From CAYFUR01 sp964346275 (GTDB taxonomy: Bacteria > Sumerlaeota > Sumerlaeia > SLMS01): a DNA stretch of 64,000 nt. Location: assembly GCA_964346275.1 (NCBI GenBank), contig CAYFUR010000004.1:1-64000 (forward strand). Reading direction: 5' to 3'. The position numbers and the translations under genes were made by a program. Under the pieces are notes generated by a model. That model did not search any database. It had not been told where the DNA came from and saw only the letters and a list, made by a program, of their open reading frames with translations. This document shows positions 34,910 through 43,513 of the stretch, piece by piece; position 1 is the first letter of the stretch; each line of letters opens with the position of its first letter.

Positions 34910-35491
34910 TCAGTTCCTCTCTGAGTTGCGGTAAAGTTGCTGGGCTCCAATATAATCCCGCACGGACTTGCTCAGAAATAATTCCACGGAATCGCCGCTG
35001 GAGAGGGCCTCGCGAACTTCGGTGCTGCTGATCGGAGGCAGAGCCCCGGGGCGCTGGTCGAAGCGCTCTCCGGGCAGCGGGCGGGGGATTTCCAGCAGTG
35101 GAGCCAGTTCCATCACGCGGTCCGCCCTCTTCCATTTCGGCAAGTCCTTGGCCACATCGGAACCGGCGAGCAATCGGAAAGAAGCGCCGGGATTCTCGCG
35201 GTGCAAGATTTCCAGGGTTTCCACCATGTAGCTGGTACCCTGGCGCCGGCCCTCGATGTCGCTGATAATGACATCTCCTCCGAGACGGCGCACCGCCAGG
35301 CGGCACATTTCCATGCGGTGCTCGAAACTGGCGTCGCTTTTTTTCCCGAAGGGGTGGCGGCCAACGGGAATCACCATCACGCGGTCCACCGCGCCGGATT
35401 CCAGCGCCCAGAGACAGGCCAGCACATGGCCCAGGTGGGGCGGATCGAAGGTGCCGCCGAAGACGCCGTAGCAAAGCTTCTCGTCCCCCAC
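34910..35491 (-). CDS. nadD: Nicotinate-nucleotide adenylyltransferase
   Basis: NadD adenylates nicotinate mononucleotide in NAD synthesis. Motifs are YGVFGGTFDPPHLGHVLA (nucleotide-binding HxGH), a central LLAGSDVAKDLPKWKR, and the C-terminal PISSTEVREAL. The length of 193 is normal. The start is GTG at 35491, immediately preceded by a GTCTATAC word (35492-35499) that also carries the stop of the upstream DUF1844 gene. nadB at 61.3 kb supplies an earlier step of the same pathway. Confidence 0.94.
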   Translation of the reverse strand: MGDEKLCYGVFGGTFDPPHLGHVLACLWALESGAVDRVMVIPVGRHPFGKKSDASFEHRMEMCRLAVRRLGGDVIISDIEGRRQGTSYMVETLEILHRENPGASFRLLAGSDVAKDLPKWKRADRVMELAPLLEIPRPLPGERFDQRPGALPPISSTEVREALSSGDSVELFLSKSVRDYIGAQQLYRNSERN

Positions 35492-35493
35492 GT

Positions 35494-35745
35494 CTATACC
35501 GCCTCGATGGAGCGCCGGATGGAATCGATCATCTCATCCAGCAGTTTCTCTTCGTTCTCTTCCAGGTTGCCGGTGGTTTTCTCCCTCAGGATTTCCAGGA
35601 GAGAAAGCTCGTATCGCGCAGCGTCCCGGTTGACCGGGTTGGGATGCCCCGTCATGGGATTCGGCATTGCCCCCAGGCTGAGCATGGCCTGGATATGATG
35701 GAGATTGGCGATGACGATAAGACTTGGCTCGGGACGATTTTCCAT
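35494..35745 (-). CDS. DUF1844 family protein
   Basis: An 83-residue protein matching DUF1844, a small, mostly helical family of unknown function. The conserved pattern includes MLSLGAMPNPMTGHP, the Asn-rich turn VNRDAARYELSLLEILREKTTGNLEENEEKLLDEMI, and a helical end. Family members are often found next to translation or NAD genes. Here the stop lies 2 bases from the nadD start, so they are co-transcribed. The function is unknown. Confidence 0.8.
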   Translation of the reverse strand: MENRPEPSLIVIANLHHIQAMLSLGAMPNPMTGHPNPVNRDAARYELSLLEILREKTTGNLEENEEKLLDEMIDSIRRSIEAV

Positions 35746-35784
35746 GACTCAATGCCTTTCAGAATTTCCACTCAGCGAGGGGCC

Positions 35785-38226
35785 ATGAAGGTTAAGCACC
35801 CGGAGCCGGGATCCGTCAAACAGGTGTTTTTATTTCTCGCGGCCATCGCCGTGGCGCTGGTTCTGTTTCACGGGCCGCTTGTCTGGCTGGGGCAGGTTCT
35901 CTGCGGCGGCGACCTGGTCAACCAGTTCTATCCCATGCGCAAGGGCCAGCTCGAACGCGGCTGGTTCACTGGCTGGCAGCCGGAGACATTCTCCGGCCGG
36001 CCGTTCACCGGCGAGCCCCAGTCCGGCGCCTTCTATCCGCCGAATTGGCTTCACCTCGTCTTCCCCTCGATCCCGAAAACGGAAACCGCGCTGGTGATGC
36101 TCCACCTGGTGGCGGGCGCGCTAGGTTTCTTTCTTTTTCTGCGGCGCAGGTTCTCCGGCGCAGCGGCCGCGCTGGCGGCGCTTTTGTGGGCGTTTGGCGG
36201 CTACCAGATTCTTCGCTTCACAAACGGCGTCAACATATTCAACTTGGCGATGGCCTGGATTCCATGGATGTGGTGGGCCGCCGAGATGCAACAGGCCCGG
36301 TGGGGGCGCGGCCTCGCCTGGGCGGGATTGCTGGGCCTTCTCGGAGGCCTGCAAATCACCGCCGGGGCGGCGCAAATTGTCCAGATCACCTGGGCCGGGC
36401 TGGCTGTCTGGACGCTGGCTCGGATCATTTGGCCCGGGGAGGGAAACAACCGCCTCGCCATTGGGAGTGGCTTCCTCATCGCGGCGGTTCTGGCGCTCGG
36501 AATCAGCAGCCCGTATCTGCGATCAGTGATCCAGTTTCAGAGCGAAGCATTTCCTCGCGCCCAGGGAGATGAATGGGCTTTTCTCTCCGATGGCTCGCTG
36601 CCGCCACGGATGATCTGGACATGGATTTTTCCCCATCTCTATGCCCCGAGTCCGAATGATGAACTTCACTGGGGCTCGGCCGTCGGTTACGCGGAAACGG
36701 GAATATATCTTGGGGTCTTGCCCCTTTTCCTGGCGATTTTCGCTCTGGCTTCATGGGGGTGGCGCGGCTTGGCTGTCCGAATGAAGGCACCCGCGGAACG
36801 GAGCGCGGACCGCTGGATGCTGACGCTGCTTTTCCTGGCCGTTACCGCGTTTCTCATTTCCTTGGGGCGTTTTGGTTTTCTCTTCAAGCCATTGACAGTT
36901 CTGGTGCCGACTTTTGATCTGTTTCGCGTTCCGGCGCGCTGGCTTCTGTGGGTCGAGCTGGGGCTGATTGTGCTCGCGGCCTGGGGCTTCGATGCGCTTT
37001 TGAAGGGACGGAAAGACCACCCGGATTCGCCGGCGCGCGGGCCGCTGATCCGCTGGAGCCTCTGTGCTGGAATCCCGCTGCTTCTGTTTGCCGTGGCCTG
37101 GATCGGGACACGGCCGCTGCTCATGGCGCTGGGCCTGGGGGATATGGCGGCCACGCGACCGGCGCCCTTTCAGGCGGCCTTTCTGAATGAGCTGCTTGGC
37201 CTGGCCCGCAAGTCGATCATGACGGGACTTGTGCTGGGCCTGGTGGGCTCGGCTCTCGCGGGTTTGATTCTATCGGGAAAATACTCCGCCAAGTCGCTCG
37301 CGGCGCTGCTGGGGCTGGTCATCACCATCGATCTACTGGTGTTCTGGCTCCCTTACACTTCGCCGATTCCGGCGGGCCGCCCACCCACACAGATCCGCAA
37401 CGAGGGCAACCACCACCGTATCAGCGCCGATTATTTCGAGGACTATTTCTATCCGCCCACGCCCCTGATTGATCGGGGGCAAGAGGCGGCCGGGCGGGTC
37501 TTCTATGACAACACGCTGAACTTTTATCAAGTCGACCAATTCCAGCGGGAATTCCTGAATGAGCGGCCCATGTGGCACGGGATCAAACTCGCCCGGGGCT
37601 ATCAACAAATTCATCTGGAAAGCTATATCGACGACTTTTTCTCTTCATTTGAAAAGCCGGGCAGCGCGAGGGCGGGCGACGCTCTCTTGCTGCATGGCGC
37701 CATGGAAGACCGCCGCTTTCTGGACGCGTACAACGTCAGCGCCTTTTTCGCCTACCGGAACGAGAATGTTTTTGAACAATACCGGGAGAAGGGCCTGGCG
37801 GAGTTTCAACCCCTTACGGAACAGGGCCTCTTTCAGATCACCAATCCAGGAGCGCGAGGCTGGGCGTGGCTTTCCCCGGAGGAAGAGTTCCTCGATGCGG
37901 AGGCTGATGCGGAACTGGGCACCGTGGAATTGGAGGAGCGGGCTCCCGAGCATTGGCGCGCCACCGCGACGGTGAAACGTCCGGCCTTCTTCCACTTTTC
38001 TTCGCCGGACTTTGGCGCCTGGAAGCTGACAGCGGTGAGCGATGGCGGCCAGATTATCGAGGGCATCGACTCGCGCACGATCCGCCTGCCCCAGGGCCGT
38101 TGGACTGTTGAGCGGGTTTACGATACGGCGGGATTCCGGCGCGGATGGCTGGCGCTCTGTGCTCTTTCTCTCCTTGCGGCGGGCGCGATGATCGGGATGG
38201 GGCTCGGCCGTGTGAAAAAGGGGTGA
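35785..38226 (+). CDS. YfhO-family membrane protein
   Basis: An 813-residue polytopic membrane protein of the YfhO/GT-C type. The first loop has GGDLVNQFYPMRKGQLERGWFTGWQPETFSGRPFTGEPQSGAFYPPNW, the family's long extracytoplasmic signature. A dozen or so helices follow, then a C-terminal soluble part (from about 580). YfhO proteins are linked to lipoteichoic acid or other lipid-linked glycosylation. The ATG at 35785 has GAGGGG 3 bases upstream; the ORF runs further upstream over the divergent DUF1844 gene but that part is overlap. It is the first gene of a plus-strand run to 45.4 kb. Confidence 0.82.
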   Translation: MKVKHPEPGSVKQVFLFLAAIAVALVLFHGPLVWLGQVLCGGDLVNQFYPMRKGQLERGWFTGWQPETFSGRPFTGEPQSGAFYPPNWLHLVFPSIPKTETALVMLHLVAGALGFFLFLRRRFSGAAAALAALLWAFGGYQILRFTNGVNIFNLAMAWIPWMWWAAEMQQARWGRGLAWAGLLGLLGGLQITAGAAQIVQITWAGLAVWTLARIIWPGEGNNRLAIGSGFLIAAVLALGISSPYLRSVIQFQSEAFPRAQGDEWAFLSDGSLPPRMIWTWIFPHLYAPSPNDELHWGSAVGYAETGIYLGVLPLFLAIFALASWGWRGLAVRMKAPAERSADRWMLTLLFLAVTAFLISLGRFGFLFKPLTVLVPTFDLFRVPARWLLWVELGLIVLAAWGFDALLKGRKDHPDSPARGPLIRWSLCAGIPLLLFAVAWIGTRPLLMALGLGDMAATRPAPFQAAFLNELLGLARKSIMTGLVLGLVGSALAGLILSGKYSAKSLAALLGLVITIDLLVFWLPYTSPIPAGRPPTQIRNEGNHHRISADYFEDYFYPPTPLIDRGQEAAGRVFYDNTLNFYQVDQFQREFLNERPMWHGIKLARGYQQIHLESYIDDFFSSFEKPGSARAGDALLLHGAMEDRRFLDAYNVSAFFAYRNENVFEQYREKGLAEFQPLTEQGLFQITNPGARGWAWLSPEEEFLDAEADAELGTVELEERAPEHWRATATVKRPAFFHFSSPDFGAWKLTAVSDGGQIIEGIDSRTIRLPQGRWTVERVYDTAGFRRGWLALCALSLLAAGAMIGMGLGRVKKG

Positions 38227-38315
38227 AGCCTTCTCAGGGAAACTGAAACGGCTTGCTCTCTCCAGGTCATGGGCCACGGTTCATAGAATCCAAAGCGTTC
38301 AAAAAGTGAGACCCG

Positions 38316-39224
38316 ATGAAGAGACCGTTTCGAAGCTCCCTTCCATTCCTCCCGGAAAACCCCTGGGCAAGAGCACTGCTCTTTTGCCTGAGCCTGCTGA
38401 TTGCCAGTCATGCCAGCGCGGAGGAGTTTTCGGTCATGACCTACAACGTTCGCCATGGCCTTGCCGCGGACAAAGAAAACCGCTGGGAACTAAGAAAAGA
38501 CGTGGTGGTGCGTTCGATCCGCAGAAAGGATCCGGACTTCGTGGGGGGGCAGGAGTTCTATCGATTCCAGACGGAGTTTCTCGCGCGTGAATTCCCCGCC
38601 TTCGATTGGTATGGCATGCCACGGAGCAATGGACTCCCCTCTACTGGGGGAATGGACGAAACCTGCCCGGTCTTCTACCGCTCTCAGCGTTTCCTGCCGC
38701 TGTCCCTCGGGACGTTCTGGCTTTCCAAAACGCCGGATGAATTTGGCAGCAACGCGTGGGACGCCGCGATCCCGCGCATCTGCTCCTATGGCGAGTTTTT
38801 CGACCGGGAAACGGAGCGAACCGTCTGGCTCTTCAACACGCATTTTGATCACAGGGGCCCGGAGGCCCGGCTTGAAAGCGCCCGGCTGATCGCTCGCCGG
38901 GCGGAAAAGCTTGCGGAGACGGGGGATGCTATTCTCATCATCGGGGATTTCAACGCCCGGGGCGGAAAGAGCGATCCCTGGAACGCCCTCATCGAGGCGG
39001 GATTCCGGGATGCGTGGGCGGAAGCCCTCGAAACATCGGGGCCCGCCACCACATGGGGGCGCTTTCAACCACCCGAGGAGAACGATGACCGGCGCATCGA
39101 CTGGATCCTCTTCAAGGGCCCCTTGAAGCCCTTGTACGCGGAAACGGTAACCTACAACGAAGAGGGGCGGTATCCCTCGGATCATTATCCGGTTTTTGCG
39201 CGCTTTCGTTGGGCCGCTGAATGA
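38316..39224 (+). CDS. Secreted endonuclease/exonuclease/phosphatase-family protein
   Basis: A 302-residue exported protein of the EEP superfamily (DNase I/sphingomyelinase-like). The signal peptide ends near SHASAEEF (about 36). EEP motifs are SVMTYNVRHG (Asn), VGGQEFYRF (metal Glu), LFNTHFDHRG (His), LIIGDFNARGG (Asp/Asn), and YPSDHYPVFARF (catalytic His). All active-site residues are present. Secretion points to an extracellular nuclease or phosphodiesterase, but the substrate cannot be read from sequence. The ribosome site is weak. Confidence 0.9.
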   Translation: MKRPFRSSLPFLPENPWARALLFCLSLLIASHASAEEFSVMTYNVRHGLAADKENRWELRKDVVVRSIRRKDPDFVGGQEFYRFQTEFLAREFPAFDWYGMPRSNGLPSTGGMDETCPVFYRSQRFLPLSLGTFWLSKTPDEFGSNAWDAAIPRICSYGEFFDRETERTVWLFNTHFDHRGPEARLESARLIARRAEKLAETGDAILIIGDFNARGGKSDPWNALIEAGFRDAWAEALETSGPATTWGRFQPPEENDDRRIDWILFKGPLKPLYAETVTYNEEGRYPSDHYPVFARFRWAAE

Positions 39225-39332
39225 ACGTGTCCCGGCGTTTCACCGGGGGAAAAGCCGCTTTGCGGCTGGGTTGATGGGCAAAAGCGTTCTTCTCCCTTGC
39301 CAACGGGCCGTTTTTTTGCAACCGCACTCTGC

Positions 39333-40181
39333 ATGAATCGGCCTGATGACTTGCACAACCTGGATAATCTTGCGGCTTCCGTCATGGAAGCGATCCGGTC
39401 CTCTGGCGACTCGGTGCTGGTCGCCTTTTCCGGCGGAGTGGATTCTTCGGTGGTGGCCAGGCTCGCCACGGAGGCCCTCGGCCCCGAGCGCGCACTGTGC
39501 GTCGCGGCGCGTTCTGAGTCCAACACCGAGGAAGAGATCGCCCTCTGCCGCCGCCTTTCCGAAGAGCACGGCATCAACCTGGAAGTGATCGAATACAGCG
39601 AGCTGGCAATTCCGAACTACGCGGAGAATCCCGCCAATCGCTGTTATTTCTGCAAGAACGAGCTTTACGACCGCCTGGGGGCGTTGGCCTCCGAGCGCGG
39701 GATACGCACGGTGCTCGATGGATCGAACGCCGACGACGCGGGGGATTACCGCCCCGGCCTGAAGGCCGTGGCGGAACACAAGGTGCGCTCGCCCCTCAAG
39801 GAATGCGGCGTGACGAAAGAGCAGGTGCGGGCACTGGCCGCGCGCTATGGCCTGCCGAATCACGACAAGCCCTCCTCGCCCTGCCTGAGTTCCCGGGTGC
39901 CCTATGGACAGGAAATCACGCGGGAGAAGCTGGAGCAGGTGGCCGCGGCGGAGAGCTTTCTTCGCGGGCTGGGCCTGAAGGAATTCCGATGCCGCCACCA
40001 CGACAAAGTGGCGCGGCTGGAAGTGCCTCCGGAGCAATTTGATCTGGTGCTAGAGAAGCGCGAAGTCCTTTTGAAGGAATTCCGGCGTATTGGATTCCTG
40101 TGGGTCGCCCTGGATCTGGCCGGATTCCGCAGCGGGAGCTTGAATCAGGCGCTGGGAATTGGCGTGGAGAAGGAAACGTGA
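39333..40181 (+). CDS. larE: LarE-type ATP-dependent sulfur transferase
   Basis: A 282-residue PP-loop ATP pyrophosphatase of the LarE family, which donates sulfur to make the nickel-pincer nucleotide cofactor. The PP-loop is FSGGVDSSVVA. Family signatures are NRCYFCKNELYDRL and DGSNADDAGDYRPG, and the Cys of the sacrificial region is in SSPCLSSRVPYG. No larA, larB or larC is in the window. The TTG-initiated extension to 39297 is unlikely; the ATG at 39333 fits the family. The stop overlaps the GTG start of the next DUF1573 gene as GTGA. Confidence 0.87.
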   Translation: MNRPDDLHNLDNLAASVMEAIRSSGDSVLVAFSGGVDSSVVARLATEALGPERALCVAARSESNTEEEIALCRRLSEEHGINLEVIEYSELAIPNYAENPANRCYFCKNELYDRLGALASERGIRTVLDGSNADDAGDYRPGLKAVAEHKVRSPLKECGVTKEQVRALAARYGLPNHDKPSSPCLSSRVPYGQEITREKLEQVAAAESFLRGLGLKEFRCRHHDKVARLEVPPEQFDLVLEKREVLLKEFRRIGFLWVALDLAGFRSGSLNQALGIGVEKET

Positions 40182-41236
40182 AGCTGAAGGGAAACGCCCA
40201 ACGCTCGATGATTCGATCCATCGCCAGTATCCTGGCGGTGTTTTTCGCGCTGGTCTTTCTGGAAGCGTGCGGCAAGCCGGTCCCGAAAGAGCCGGCGCTG
40301 AAGGTTCCCGAGTCCGTTGATTTCGGGGAGGCCGAGGGATACCGCCGCATTCCCATCATCATTCCCTTGGAAAACGTGTCCGACCGCGAGGTGGAAATCA
40401 TCAGGGTTTCCACGGGATGCGGATGCGCCAGCGTCGAGGCCAATCCCGGTGTGCTGGCCCCCGGGCAGAAAAAGGACATCAAGCTGCTCTTTGCCACCGG
40501 CGACACCGACGGCGAATACGAACGGACCGTGGCCATCAAAACCGATGACCGGGCGCAGGCGGACTATCCAGTCCGCTTCCATGGCAGAGTCTACTCGCCC
40601 CTGCGCTGGGAGACGAAGACCGTGGACATGGGAGAGATCCCCGCTGGAGAGGGGGCCAGTAAACAATTTGCCCTCATTTCCACGCTCGATGAAACCCCCG
40701 AAATCCTGAATGCCTTTTCCGAGGAGGGCCGTGTGGAGATCTCTTATCTCGGGAGCGAACCTTTCGAGGATGAGCGCGCGGAAGGGAAAAAATTCCTGTT
40801 CGAAGCCAAGGTGCCAAAGGACTTCCCCGCTTCGCGATTTGCCGGCGAGATCATTGTGCAAGGAATGAAAGAGAATCTGGACTTTCCGCCCATCAATGTT
40901 TTCGGAGAAGTGGTTTCCGATGTGAAGTTTACGCCGCCGAGAATGTTCTGCCGCCTGAACCCGGGAGAGAAGAAACGGGAGCTTCTCCATCTTTCCACGC
41001 GAAGCGGCACCCCCTTTGAAGTAGTGGATATCGAGACAGAAGGCGATATGCCCGCGGAATTGAGTATTGAAAAGGGCGATGCGCCAAATGAGAAAAACCT
41101 GGTCGGCGTGTTCGACGGAGGGACAGAGGCCGGAGGCAAGCGCGGCACGGCTCGCCTGTATATCGAGCGCGAGGGTGCAAACTCTCGCGATGTTGTTGAA
41201 GTCCCGGTCATCATGGTGAGCGAGGCCCGGCGATAG
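40178..41236 (+). CDS. DUF1573 lipoprotein
   Basis: A 352-residue predicted lipoprotein (leader ending FLEACG, lipobox near residue 30) with a DUF1573 domain: DFGEAEG start, then LENVSDREVEIIRVSTGCGCASVEANP, the family's CGC pair. The remaining residues are beta-rich repeats of ASPM/SPD-2/Hydin-like Ig type. The GTG start at 40178 has AGAAGGA a few bases upstream and overlaps the larE stop. It shares architecture with the next gene (PLRWET.TVDMGEIPAGEGASK against PLYWERTLLDFGTVNAGEGASR), so the two are tandem paralogues. Confidence 0.83.
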   Translation: MKLKGNAQRSMIRSIASILAVFFALVFLEACGKPVPKEPALKVPESVDFGEAEGYRRIPIIIPLENVSDREVEIIRVSTGCGCASVEANPGVLAPGQKKDIKLLFATGDTDGEYERTVAIKTDDRAQADYPVRFHGRVYSPLRWETKTVDMGEIPAGEGASKQFALISTLDETPEILNAFSEEGRVEISYLGSEPFEDERAEGKKFLFEAKVPKDFPASRFAGEIIVQGMKENLDFPPINVFGEVVSDVKFTPPRMFCRLNPGEKKRELLHLSTRSGTPFEVVDIETEGDMPAELSIEKGDAPNEKNLVGVFDGGTEAGGKRGTARLYIEREGANSRDVVEVPVIMVSEARR

Positions 41237-41312
41237 GAGGGCTCCGCTTGACCGCCAGATGTCGCCCGTGTCCCATCATGAAAAGCTTTCAAAGAACAAG
41301 GAGATTACGATA

Positions 41313-42395
41313 ATGATGATGGCAATGCCCTGGAAAAAATTTGCACTTCTTACCTTTGTTCTGGCTCTTGTCATCACCGCTTTCGAGCCGGCACCGGCCC
41401 AGCCACTGAAAGAGGGCCAGCAGCCAAGCCGCCCGCTGAAGCCGGCGCTGGAATTCGAAGAGTCCGAAATGGACTTTGGCGAAGTGGAAGAAGGCGAGAA
41501 GGTCTCGATTTCCTACAAAGTGACAAACACCTCGGATCGCGCGGTGCGGCTTATCCGCCTCCACACCGGTTGCGGATGCACCACCGGAAACAATCCGGAC
41601 CGGCTCGCACCGGGCGAAGAGGGTGTAATCCAGGCCATCTATAACACAACGGGACGGCGTGGCAAAACCCGCCGCACCATGACGCTCTATACAAATGATA
41701 CCGCCCAGCCCCGCTATGAATTGACGTACACCGGCGATGTGATTTCCCCGCTTTACTGGGAGCGCACGCTGCTGGATTTTGGCACGGTGAACGCCGGAGA
41801 AGGCGCCAGCCGCACCGTCTCGCTCTTCAGCACCGTCGACAAAAAACTGAACGTCAACGACGTGAAGGCGGATAACCTGACGGCCAAACTGGTGGAAACA
41901 AAGCCATTTGAGCAGGGTGGCAAAAAGGGGAATGAATACGTCTTCGAGATGACAATTCCCGAGGACCACCCAGTGCAGGATTTCTTCACGCGTGTGCAGC
42001 TCGACGCGGACCTCGGCGACCACCGGGTGCCGACGCTCAGCGTACGCGGAAGCGTCCAGGGCGACGTCATCGCCAAGCCCCGGCGCGTTTACAGCGTGTT
42101 GAACCAGGACCAGGTAACCTCCACAACAACGATGTTGATTTCGCGATCGGAAACACCTTTCAAGGTCCTGGGCGTTGAAGCCGGTGATTCCATGCCCGTG
42201 AAGTTTGAAGTGCAGGAGGGAGAAAACCCGGGCGAGAAAATCCTGGTGAGCACCATGGACGCCAGCCAAACAAACCAAACGCGCTCGGGAACCGTGACCA
42301 TTCAGATTGAAAGTGAAAACGGCAAGAGGGCGGACCTGGAATTGCCGGTGTTCATGATTGTTCGCCGCACCACGATCCGGACCCCCGCGCCCTGA
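41313..42395 (+). CDS. DUF1573 secreted protein (paralogue of the upstream gene)
   Basis: A 360-residue exported protein; the signal peptide is cut near PAPAQP (about 30). The DUF1573 hallmark is MDFGEVEEGEKVSISYKVTN followed by LHTGCGCTTGN. Four or so Ig-like segments follow. AAGGAG lies 9 bases before the ATG at 41313. The lipoprotein upstream and this soluble or anchored form may act together at the two faces of the periplasm (inference). The Cys pair suggests redox or metal binding; no catalytic role is known for the family. Confidence 0.83.
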   Translation: MMMAMPWKKFALLTFVLALVITAFEPAPAQPLKEGQQPSRPLKPALEFEESEMDFGEVEEGEKVSISYKVTNTSDRAVRLIRLHTGCGCTTGNNPDRLAPGEEGVIQAIYNTTGRRGKTRRTMTLYTNDTAQPRYELTYTGDVISPLYWERTLLDFGTVNAGEGASRTVSLFSTVDKKLNVNDVKADNLTAKLVETKPFEQGGKKGNEYVFEMTIPEDHPVQDFFTRVQLDADLGDHRVPTLSVRGSVQGDVIAKPRRVYSVLNQDQVTSTTTMLISRSETPFKVLGVEAGDSMPVKFEVQEGENPGEKILVSTMDASQTNQTRSGTVTIQIESENGKRADLELPVFMIVRRTTIRTPAP

Positions 42396-42427
42396 TCGAC
42401 TCCACCTTCGGGAATGTAAGGAAAGTG

Positions 42428-42934
42428 ATGAAAAACGGGCTCTTGCGTATTGCGATCTTAATGGGATTACCGGTGCTTCTGGCTCTTGGCAATGCGGCCG
42501 TGCGTCCGGCGAGCCTTTCCTCGTCCAGCGAAAAGACGCCGGAGGAGCGGGGAGGGCGGGAAATGGAACAAACGGCGGAGCAAAAAGAGGCGGCGGTTCA
42601 GAACGAAATGGACCGCATCATTCAGCACTACAACGATGGAACGGCCCTGTTTGTCGACGCCCGGCCGCTGGATCAATACGAAGAGGCGCATGTCCCGGGA
42701 GCCTTTCACCTTCCTTTCAGCGCGTTCTTCCAGGGCCAGCCGGAAGCCGTGAATTACCTTCCTCCCGAAATGCTGCTTATCATCTATTGCGAGGGCGGCG
42801 ATTGCGATTCGTCAAAGAAGGTGAAAGAAATGCTGGCCGATTATGGCTATGACAATGTCGAGGTGTTGGATGCAGGCTTTCCCGCCTGGATAGACGCCGG
42901 ACTGCCCACAGAGTCAGGATCCCCTACGATTTGA
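42428..42934 (+). CDS. Exported rhodanese-domain protein
   Basis: A 168-residue protein with an N-terminal hydrophobic helix (LLRIAILMGLPVLLALGNAAV) and a rhodanese domain at about 60-160 (LFVDARPLDQYEEAHVPGAFHLPF). The active-site loop IIYCEGGDCDSSKKVKEML has a catalytic Cys plus a second Cys four residues on. The domain should lie in the periplasm. The stop overlaps the TTG start of the MauE-like gene (TTGA), so the two are translated together. A sulfur-transfer or disulfide role for the pair is inference. Confidence 0.85.
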   Translation: MKNGLLRIAILMGLPVLLALGNAAVRPASLSSSSEKTPEERGGREMEQTAEQKEAAVQNEMDRIIQHYNDGTALFVDARPLDQYEEAHVPGAFHLPFSAFFQGQPEAVNYLPPEMLLIIYCEGGDCDSSKKVKEMLADYGYDNVEVLDAGFPAWIDAGLPTESGSPTI

Positions 42935-43473
42935 ACGCGCTGAGAACCTCTCCCCAGTCCCTGCTTCCCTCGACGGCGCTGCTCGCTTGCCGCGCCGCCG
43001 CTGGAGGCGCACTCGCCGTTGCCGCCGTCTTGAAGATTCAGGGAGGCGCGAAAGTCTTTGCGCTCAGCATCGATTCCTTCGAATTGGTTCCCCAGGCGCT
43101 TTTGCTTCCGCTTGCATATTATACTCCATGGTTGGAACTGATCGGGGGCCTTGCCCTTGTTCTTGGCCTGTGGACCCGCCAGGCGGCCATGATCGTCGTC
43201 GGCATCTACTGCGTCTTTACCATCGCGCTGGCGTCGGTGCTTCTGCGCGGAATGGATGTGGATTGCGGGTGCTTTGGCGATATCTTTGGAGATTCCTCGG
43301 TGAGTCTGCTCACCATCGGACGCAATCTGTTGCTGTTGCTGCTCTCGGTGGTTCCCCTGGTTTTTGGCGGCGGGATGTTTGCCATGACAAGAGAAGGCGA
43401 GCGGAAGTCTGAACCCGCGCCGGATCAGGGACAAAATGCTCCGGCGGCTTCTTCGCTGGACGCCGAAACCTGA
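42931..43473 (+). CDS. MauE/DoxX-like membrane protein
   Basis: A 180-residue four-helix membrane protein of the MauE/DoxX type. The conserved LKIQGGAKVFALSIDSFELVP region after the first helix and the loop DVDCGCFGDIFGD with a CxC pair before the last helix are characteristic. MauE-like proteins are thought to move electrons or disulfides across the membrane. The start is TTG at 42931, overlapping the rhodanese stop. The C-terminal 30 residues are disordered. Position beside DUF1573 and rhodanese genes recurs in several phyla and suggests a periplasmic thiol module. Confidence 0.82.
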   Translation: MNALRTSPQSLLPSTALLACRAAAGGALAVAAVLKIQGGAKVFALSIDSFELVPQALLLPLAYYTPWLELIGGLALVLGLWTRQAAMIVVGIYCVFTIALASVLLRGMDVDCGCFGDIFGDSSVSLLTIGRNLLLLLLSVVPLVFGGGMFAMTREGERKSEPAPDQGQNAPAASSLDAET

Positions 43474-43513
43474 GACGAGGGCCTGAAAAACGGCTGGGGA
43501 AGGAATGCGGACG

